Shown here one piece after another: positions 59,083 through 64,000 of a DNA stretch of 64,000 nucleotides (the first letter of the stretch is position 1; the number at the start of each line of letters is the position of its first letter). Origin of the DNA: Streptomyces sp. S.PB5 (GTDB lineage: Bacteria > Actinomycetota > Actinomycetes > Streptomycetales > Streptomycetaceae); the NCBI RefSeq assembly GCF_030403745.1, contig NZ_JAQMWP010000001.1, positions 1-64,000 on the forward strand, read 5' to 3'. The notes below the pieces were generated by a model. That model was not told the origin of the DNA. It made no database searches and was given only the letters and a program-made list of their open reading frames with translations. Position numbers and translations under genes: made by a program.

Positions 59083-59934
59083 ATGGTCGTACGCGGGATC
59101 CTGGGTCGGCAGCGCCGGGAGTACAAGGCGCCGGAGCCGCACCCGTCCGGCGCCCGCGCGCCGAAGCTGCCCGGTGAGCTCGTCCCCAAGCATGTGGCGA
59201 TCGTCATGGACGGCAACGGGCGGTGGGCGAAGGAGCGCGGGCTGCCGCGCACCGAGGGTCACAAGGTCGGCGCCGAGCGGGTGCTCGATGTGCTGCAGGG
59301 CGCGGTCGAGATCGGTGTGGGCGCGATCTCGCTGTACGCCTTCTCCACCGAGAACTGGAAGCGCTCGCCCGACGAGGTCCGCTTCCTGATGAACTTCAAC
59401 CGCGACTTCATCCGCAAGACCCGCGACCAGCTCGACGAGCTCGGCATCCGGGTCCGCTGGGTGGGCCGCATGCCCAAGCTGTGGAAGTCGGTCGCCAAGG
59501 AGCTCCAGGTCGCCCAGGAGCAGACCAAGGACAACGACAAGCTCACCCTGTACTTCTGCATGAACTACGGCGGCCGCGCCGAGATCGCCGACGCGGCGAA
59601 GGCGCTCGCGGAGGATGTGGCGGCGGGGCGCCTCGACCCGTCGAAGGTGACGGAGAAGACCCTCGCCAAGTACCTGTACTACCCGGACATGCCGGACGTG
59701 GACCTCTTCCTGCGGCCCAGCGGCGAGCAGCGCACCTCCAACTACCTGATCTGGCAGAGCGCGTACGCCGAGATGGTCTTCCAGGACGTGCTGTGGCCGG
59801 ACTTCGACCGCCGTGACCTGTGGCGGGCCTGTGTCGAGTTCGCCTCCCGGGACCGCCGTTTCGGCGGGGCCATCCCGAACGAGGAACTTTTGGCCATGGA
59901 AGGAAGCATCGGCGGCTCGCAGGCCACCTCGTAG
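59083..59934 (+). CDS. uppS: Isoprenyl transferase (undecaprenyl diphosphate synthase family)
   Basis: This 283-residue protein starts at ATG 59083. The cis-prenyltransferase motifs are [27 protein letters not shown] (catalytic Asp and first conserved region), [23 protein letters not shown], and [39 protein letters not shown]. The 40-residue N-terminal extension is usual in actinobacteria. The enzyme extends isopentenyl units to the carrier lipid for peptidoglycan precursors. It follows recO in one unit. Actinobacteria often encode two such enzymes, so chain length is uncertain. Confidence 0.96.
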   Translation: MVVRGILGRQRREYKAPEPHPSGARAPKLPGELVPKHVAIVMDGNGRWAKERGLPRTEGHKVGAERVLDVLQGAVEIGVGAISLYAFSTENWKRSPDEVRFLMNFNRDFIRKTRDQLDELGIRVRWVGRMPKLWKSVAKELQVAQEQTKDNDKLTLYFCMNYGGRAEIADAAKALAEDVAAGRLDPSKVTEKTLAKYLYYPDMPDVDLFLRPSGEQRTSNYLIWQSAYAEMVFQDVLWPDFDRRDLWRACVEFASRDRRFGGAIPNEELLAMEGSIGGSQATS

Positions 59935-60008
59935 CCTTCGCCCGTTCACCCGGGCCGCCGACGCTGCGGGAGATCACCACCTGGTCTCCCGCTCTGAAAC
60001 GGCCCTCC

Positions 60009-60218
60009 ATGAGACGCCTCTCCGCCGCCCTCGCCCTCAGCGCCCTCGCCCTGGTCCTCACCGTGCCGCCCGCCCACGCCCACGCTGACGCCGGCTCGGG
60101 CACGGGTTACGGCACCCACCTGGCGCACCGCGACAGCTACGGAACAAAGCGTACGCACATGCGATTTATGATCACGGACGACCGAATGATCTCAGTGCCG
60201 AGATCGTGGACCGCATGA
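60009..60218 (+). CDS. Short ORF with a signal peptide (doubtful gene)
   Basis: ATG 60009 opens a 69-residue frame. MRRLSAALALSALALVLTVP and AHAHA make a clear signal peptide, but the rest (DAGSGTGYGTHLAHRDSYGTKRTHMRF ...) is short and without a fold. It ends 19 bp before the glycosyltransferase. It may be the start of a truncated secreted protein or a chance frame; no strong ribosome-binding site is seen. Confidence 0.4.
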   Translation: MRRLSAALALSALALVLTVPPAHAHADAGSGTGYGTHLAHRDSYGTKRTHMRFMITDDRMISVPRSWTA

Positions 60219-60237
60219 GCTCAACGGGGGTTCCCGC

Positions 60238-61056
60238 TTGTTCACGTTCGTGATTCCCGCACACGACGAAGAGGCCACGGTGGCCACGATCGTCGGGCAG
60301 GCCATGGCGGCCGCACAGCCCGGCGATCGCGTGCTCGTCGTGGACAGCGGCTCGACCGACGCCACCGCGCGGCGGGCCCGCGAGGCCGGTGCGGAGGTGC
60401 TCCACGGTCCGCTCGGCAAGGGCGCGGCGATGCAGCTGGCGGTGTCTGAGGTGGACACCGAGTGGGTCTGCTTCCTCGACGCCGACCTGGTGAAGTCCGA
60501 GGACAACGTTGCCGCGCTGCTCCGCGCGGCCGCGGCCGGGGGTACGGCGGACCATGTGGTCGGCGACTACGAGTACGACCACCCGGGCACCGTCCTGGCC
60601 TCCACGTTCACCATCTACGAGCCGCTGACCGCGCGGTTCTTCCCGGAGGTCGGCTTCCACGGCGCGAACGCCCTCACGGGCTACCGTGCCCTGCGCACCC
60701 GGCGGTTGCGCGCGGCGCCGCTGCCGTCGGACTTCGGGGTCGAGACCTTCCTCAACATCTCCGTCGCCCTGGCCGGCGGACGGGTGGACGTCTGCCACCT
60801 CGGCGTCATCGGCAGCCGCTACCGCTTCCACGGCGGCTCGATGGCCGCCGAGATAGGCACCATGATCCTGAACCTGGCCGAGGCCCGCGGCCGCCTCGAT
60901 GCGTCCGACCGCCCGGAGTGGGACGAGTGGCTGCGCACCGGCGTCGCCGCCATCGCCTCGAACACGGCCGACCAGGGCCGCTCGGCGATGCTGCACCGCC
61001 TGTTCAGCACGGTCCGCCGACCGATGCCGGCAACCTCCAGCCCGTCCCGCGTCTGA
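60238..61056 (+). CDS. Family 2 glycosyltransferase (GpgS-like)
   Basis: This protein has 272 residues from TTG 60238, with a GGGGG run 7 nt ahead. GTG 60250 is an alternative. The GT2 fold has FVIPAHDEEATVATIVGQAM, VLVVDSGSTDATARRAREAGAEVLHGPLGKGAAMQLA, and the DxD metal motif in VCFLDADLVKSEDN. YEPLTARFFPEVGFHGANALTGYRALR and FGVETFLNISVALAGG complete the substrate side, resembling glucosyl-3-phosphoglycerate synthases. A product from UDP-glucose and 3-phosphoglycerate is possible, as in compatible-solute or methylglucose pathways. The partner phosphatase is not nearby. Confidence 0.86.
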   Translation: MFTFVIPAHDEEATVATIVGQAMAAAQPGDRVLVVDSGSTDATARRAREAGAEVLHGPLGKGAAMQLAVSEVDTEWVCFLDADLVKSEDNVAALLRAAAAGGTADHVVGDYEYDHPGTVLASTFTIYEPLTARFFPEVGFHGANALTGYRALRTRRLRAAPLPSDFGVETFLNISVALAGGRVDVCHLGVIGSRYRFHGGSMAAEIGTMILNLAEARGRLDASDRPEWDEWLRTGVAAIASNTADQGRSAMLHRLFSTVRRPMPATSSPSRV

Positions 61057-61151
61057 GGGCGAGACCCTCGGGCCGAAGAGGGTCGGGCCGAAGAGGGTCG
61101 GGGGCACCGCCCCAGGGCCGCCCGCCCGCACCGGCCCGCACGGCGAACGGC

Positions 61152-61595
61152 TCAGCCCGCGGAGTGCCCCGCGGAGTGCCCCGCGGAGTGCCCCGCGCAG
61201 TCCGCGCACGTGCCGAAGATCTCCACCGTGTGCGCCACATTGACGTACCCGTGCTCCGCCGCGATCGCCTCGGCCCACTTCTCCACCGCGGGCCCCTCCA
61301 CCTCGACCGCCTTGCCGCAGACGCGGCACACCAGATGGTGGTGGTGGTCGCCGGTGGAGCAGCGGCGGTAGACGGACTCGCCGTCGGAGGTGCGCAGCAC
61401 GTCGACCTCGCCGGCGTCGGCGAGGGACTGCAGGGTGCGGTAGACCGTGGTGAGGCCGACGGAGTCGCCCTTGTGCTTGAGCATGTCGTGAAGTTCCTGC
61501 GCGCTGCGGAACTCGTCGACCTCGTCGAGCGCCGCCGCCACGGCGGCCCGCTGCCGGGTCGCGCGGCCCTTCACGGGCGGTCCAGCGGTCGTCAC
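61152..61595 (-). CDS. zur: Zinc uptake regulator Zur (Fur family)
   Basis: This 147-residue protein starts at GTG 61593-61595, with GGAGG six bases ahead. The winged helix is RATRQRAAVAAALDEVDEFRSAQELHDMLKHKGDSVGLTTVYRTLQSLADAGEVDVL. Structural and regulatory zinc ligands lie in HHHHLVCRVCGKAVEVEG and FGTCADC. The end carries a triplicated GHSA (12-bp units near 61157-61195), probably extra His residues for zinc. With zinc bound it represses high-affinity uptake. It sits just downstream of znuB, in the same orientation as znuACB. Confidence 0.94.
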   Translation of the reverse strand: MTTAGPPVKGRATRQRAAVAAALDEVDEFRSAQELHDMLKHKGDSVGLTTVYRTLQSLADAGEVDVLRTSDGESVYRRCSTGDHHHHLVCRVCGKAVEVEGPAVEKWAEAIAAEHGYVNVAHTVEIFGTCADCAGHSAGHSAGHSAG

Positions 61596-61656
61596 CGTTG
61601 CCTCCTACTGACGTCTGCGGCTGCCGGGCCATTGTGCCAGCCCGGCCTGGGCGCAG

Positions 61657-62559
61657 TCAGACGCCGACCTTTCCGGTTCCCTCCCGGCTGGCCGGAATCG
61701 TGCACTCCGCGGGGTCCCCGCCGGGCTGCGCGGCGGCCGCCTGACGTGCCCTGCGCCGGGCCAGCGGGGCCGCCAGCACGGTCAGCGTGATGAACGCGCC
61801 GATGGTCAGCAGCACGATCGTCGCGCCGGGCGGAACGTCCTGGTAGTACGAGGTCACCGTGCCGCCGATCGTCACCGCCACGCCGATGGCCACGGCGATC
61901 GCGAAGGTCGCCGCGAAACTCCGGCTGAGCTGCTGCGCCGCCGCAACGGGCACCACCATCAGCGCCGACACCAGCAGCAGGCCCACGACCCGCATGGCCA
62001 CCGTCACCGTCACCGCCGCCGTGATCGCCGTCAGCAGGTTCAGCGCGCGCACCGGCAGGCCCGTGACCCGCGCGAACTCCTCGTCCTGGCTGACCGCGAA
62101 GAGCTGCCGGCGCAGACCGATGGTGACCAGCACCACGAACGCCGCGAGCAGACAGATCGCGGTCACGTCCTCCTGAGACACCGTCGACAGCGACCCGAAC
62201 AGGTACGAGGTCAGGTTCGCGTTGGAGCCCGTCGGCGCGAGGTTGATGAACATCACGCCGCCGGCCATGCCGCCGTAGAAGAGCATGGCGAGGGCGATGT
62301 CGCCGCGGGTCTTGCCGTACCAGCGGATCAGCTCCATGAGGACCGCGCCGAGGATGGAGACGAAGGTCGCCATCCACACCGGGGACCAGGAGAGCAGGAA
62401 GCCGAGGCCGACGCCGGTCATCGCGACGTGGCCGATGCCGTCGCCCATGAGGGCCTGGCGGCGCTGGACCAGGTAGATGCCGATCGCGGGGGCCGTGATG
62501 CCGACGAGGACGGCGGCGAGCAGGGCCCGCTGCATGAAGGCGTAGTTCAGGAATTCCAT
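61657..62559 (-). CDS. znuB: Zinc ABC transporter permease
   Basis: This 300-residue integral membrane protein starts at ATG 62557-62559 (MEFLNYAFMQRALLAAVLVGITAPAIGIYLVQRRQALMGDGIGHVAMTGVGLGF in parts). It has about eight hydrophobic helices. DGIGHVAMTGVGLG is the family signature (ABC-3). The central loop EFARVTGLPVRALNLLTAITAAVTVTVAMRVVGLLLVSALMVVPVAAAQ is typical of metal transporters. It overlaps znuC by one base. The C-terminus after the last helix is cytoplasmic and Arg/Ala-rich. Confidence 0.95.
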   Translation of the reverse strand: MEFLNYAFMQRALLAAVLVGITAPAIGIYLVQRRQALMGDGIGHVAMTGVGLGFLLSWSPVWMATFVSILGAVLMELIRWYGKTRGDIALAMLFYGGMAGGVMFINLAPTGSNANLTSYLFGSLSTVSQEDVTAICLLAAFVVLVTIGLRRQLFAVSQDEEFARVTGLPVRALNLLTAITAAVTVTVAMRVVGLLLVSALMVVPVAAAQQLSRSFAATFAIAVAIGVAVTIGGTVTSYYQDVPPGATIVLLTIGAFITLTVLAAPLARRRARQAAAAQPGGDPAECTIPASREGTGKVGV

Positions 62560-63347
62560 CAGCTCAGCAGTCCCGTCCGGATCGGTTCGGCGTCGTGAGC
62601 CGCGTGCGGGTGGACATGGTCGTGGCCGGGCAGCGCGTGCTGGCCGACGGCCTTCGGGGGCGGGCCGTCGTGCAGGACGCAGCCGTCGCGGAGCACGACC
62701 GCCCGGTCGATCAGGGGCTCCAGCGGGCCGAGTTCATGGAGGACCAGCAGCACGGTCGTACCCTGCGCCACCTGCTCGCGCAGCGTCCGGGCCAGCACCT
62801 CCTGGCTCGCCAGGTCGACGCCCGCCATCGGCTCGTCCATGATCAGCAGTTCGGGGGCGGAGGCCAGGGCGCGGGCTATGAGGACGCGCTGGTGCTGGCC
62901 GCCGGAGAGGGCGTTGACGGAGTCCTTGGCGCGGTCCGCCATGCCGACCAGCTCCAGGGCGTGGTGTACGGCCTCGTGGTCGGCCTTGCGCAGCATGCCG
63001 AAGCGGGCCCGGGACAGGCGGCCCGAGGAGACGACCTCGGTGACGGTGGCGGGCACGCCGCCCGCGGCGGTCGTGCGCTGCGGGACGTATCCCACGCGCC
63101 GCCAGTCACGGAAGCGGCGGCGCGGGGTGCCGAACAGCTCGATCTCGCCGGCCGCGACGGGCACCTGGCCGATGACGCTGCGCACGGCCGTCGACTTGCC
63201 GGAGCCGTTGGCGCCGAGCAGCGCGACGACCTCACCGCGGTGCACGGTGAGGTCGATGCCACGGAGGACGGGCCGTGAGCCCAGGTCGGCGCGGACCCCG
63301 CGCATCGATATGACGGGCTCGCTCACGAGGGCCTCCACAGTGCTCAC
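62559..63347 (-). CDS. znuC: Zinc ABC transporter ATP-binding protein
   Basis: This 262-residue ATPase starts at GTG 63345-63347. Walker A is LLGANGSGKST (about residues 44-51). The signature is LSGGQHQRVLIARALA, Walker B is ELLIMDEPMAGVD, and the H-loop is VLHELG. The His-rich tail (GHDHVHPHAAHDAEP) is a typical mark of zinc transporters. The start overlaps the znuA stop by 4 bp. Confidence 0.95.
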   Translation of the reverse strand: MSTVEALVSEPVISMRGVRADLGSRPVLRGIDLTVHRGEVVALLGANGSGKSTAVRSVIGQVPVAAGEIELFGTPRRRFRDWRRVGYVPQRTTAAGGVPATVTEVVSSGRLSRARFGMLRKADHEAVHHALELVGMADRAKDSVNALSGGQHQRVLIARALASAPELLIMDEPMAGVDLASQEVLARTLREQVAQGTTVLLVLHELGPLEPLIDRAVVLRDGCVLHDGPPPKAVGQHALPGHDHVHPHAAHDAEPIRTGLLS

Positions 63348-64000
63348 TTGGCGCCTAGAGCCTTCTGCAGCGCCGCGAGGTTGGACTCCATGACCTGGAA
63401 GTAGTCGTCGCCCTTGGACTTGTCGGTGATGCCTTCGAGCGGGTCGAGGACGTCCGTCTTCAGTCCCGCGTCCGAGGCGAGGGTCTTCGCGGTCTTGTCG
63501 GACACCAGTGTCTCGTAGAACACGGTGGTCACACCGTCGGCCTTGGCCTCGGTCTGGAGCTCCTTGATGCGGGCCGGGCTGGGCTCGCTCTCCGGGTCGA
63601 GGCCGGAGATGGCCTCCTGGGTGAGGCCGTAGCGCTCGGCGAGGTAGCCGAAGGCGGCGTGGTTGGTGAAGAAGACCTTGGTGTCGGTGTTCTTCAGCCC
63701 GTCCTCGAACGACGTGTTGAGGCCGTCGAGCTTCTTCGTCAGCGCGGCGGCGTTCTTCCTGTAGTCGGCCGCGTGGTCCGGGTCGGCCTTCTCGAAGGCC
63801 TTGGCGACGCCCTCGGCGACCTCGCGGTACTTGACCGGGTCGAGCCAGATGTGGGGGTCGAGGGCGTGCTCCTCCTCCTCGGACTCCTCGGCGGCCGCTT
63901 CGCCCTCGTGCTCGTGCTCGGCGGAGCCGTGGTCCTCCAGCTTGGTCAGCGAGGCCGCGTCGATCTTGTTCTCGACCCCGGACTGGGAGACGGCCTCGTC
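63344..64000 (-). CDS. znuA: Zinc ABC transporter substrate-binding protein (5' end outside window)
   Basis: The frame is open to the right edge, so the N-terminus and signal peptide are not visible. Seen are an acidic His/Glu-rich loop (EHEHEGEAAAEESEEEEH), the ligand-binding HIWLDPVKYREVAEGVAKAF, FFTNHAAFGYLAERYGL (His ligand), PARIKELQTEAKADGVTTVFYETLVSDKTAKTLA and the end DDYFQVMESNLAALQKALGAK. These are the classical cluster-9 zinc-binding elements. It delivers zinc to ZnuBC. Transcription should be repressed by Zur at an operator that lies beyond the window. Confidence 0.95.
   Translation of the reverse strand, partial: DEAVSQSGVENKIDAASLTKLEDHGSAEHEHEGEAAAEESEEEEHALDPHIWLDPVKYREVAEGVAKAFEKADPDHAADYRKNAAALTKKLDGLNTSFEDGLKNTDTKVFFTNHAAFGYLAERYGLTQEAISGLDPESEPSPARIKELQTEAKADGVTTVFYETLVSDKTAKTLASDAGLKTDVLDPLEGITDKSKGDDYFQVMESNLAALQKALGAK

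Overview
The window is very high-GC DNA with dense short operons, many GTG starts and 4-bp ATGA/GTGA gene overlaps. Gene content and order (hemW, hrcA-dnaJ, rsmE, HIT protein, phoH-ybeY-corC-era, leuA, recO-uppS, zur-znuBCA) are those of a Streptomyces chromosome core arm. It is chromosomal housekeeping DNA with scattered accessory genes. I saw no tRNA, rRNA, CRISPR array, insertion sequence or phage module.

Layout. 1-2.6 kb: the 3' part of a repetitive SdrD-B-type secreted protein and an unknown secreted protein. 2.6-9.2 kb: beta-helix lipoprotein, Tat-exported DyP peroxidase, a YkuD L,D-transpeptidase whose ends cannot be resolved, hemW, Uma2, DUF3097 and MBL-fold genes. 9.3-11.6 kb: CIRCE-controlled hrcA-dnaJ, followed by a 57-bp duplicate of the dnaJ 3' end. 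11.8-20.3 kb: flavin oxidoreductase, rsmE, VOC protein, lipoprotein, tricorn-type S41 protease, HIT protein, RNase Z and an adenine-deaminase-type enzyme. 20.4-26.4 kb: an MFS exporter and a D-glucarate catabolic cluster (IclR regulator, kdgD, gudD, PfkB kinase). 26.8-33.9 kb: orphan FAD-binding subunit, then phoH, ybeY, corC, MmcQ, a cytidine-deaminase fold lacking zinc ligands, a small secreted protein, a PII gene fused by an ATGA overlap to the last 43 codons of a lost amtB, and era. 33.9-40 kb: XRE regulator with an epimerase, a GH1 glucosidase/MFS operon, and a protealysin-like M4 protease with its emfourin inhibitor. 40-47.2 kb: leuA behind a leucine-rich leader peptide and attenuator-like hairpin, a TerB-like protein, an MMPL exporter and a two-component system. 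47.3-56 kb: DapA-family lyase with remnants of a peptide ABC transporter, NTF2-like/TetR divergent pair, phosphatase, methyltransferase, AraC regulator, class A beta-lactamase, a TIM-barrel-like lipoprotein and a secreted tripeptidyl-aminopeptidase-like hydrolase. 55.8-58.1 kb: an XRE-DUF397 pair with two small divergent genes, and DUF1266. 58.1-64 kb: a 49-codon recO fragment coupled to recO, uppS, glycosyltransferase, and zur plus znuB-znuC-znuA (znuA runs off the right edge).

How it works together. Most genes form coupled operons that share a process: chaperone control (hrcA-dnaJ), ribosome and RNA maturation (phoH-ybeY-corC-era), glucarate use (kdgD-gudD), zinc uptake (znuACB-zur), and beta-glucoside use (glucosidase and MFS).

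The less ordinary features are signs of local decay or duplication: a truncated amtB before PII, a truncated recO before recO, a duplicated dnaJ tail, an eroded ABC transporter, a dispersed intergenic repeat that supplies the C-terminus of one regulator, and 17-bp tandem repeats next to an apparently ATC-initiated beta-lactamase. I did not find a convincing wholly new multi-gene system. The best candidates for new biology are the orphan PII locus, the leuA attenuator and the XRE/DUF397/two-small-gene locus.
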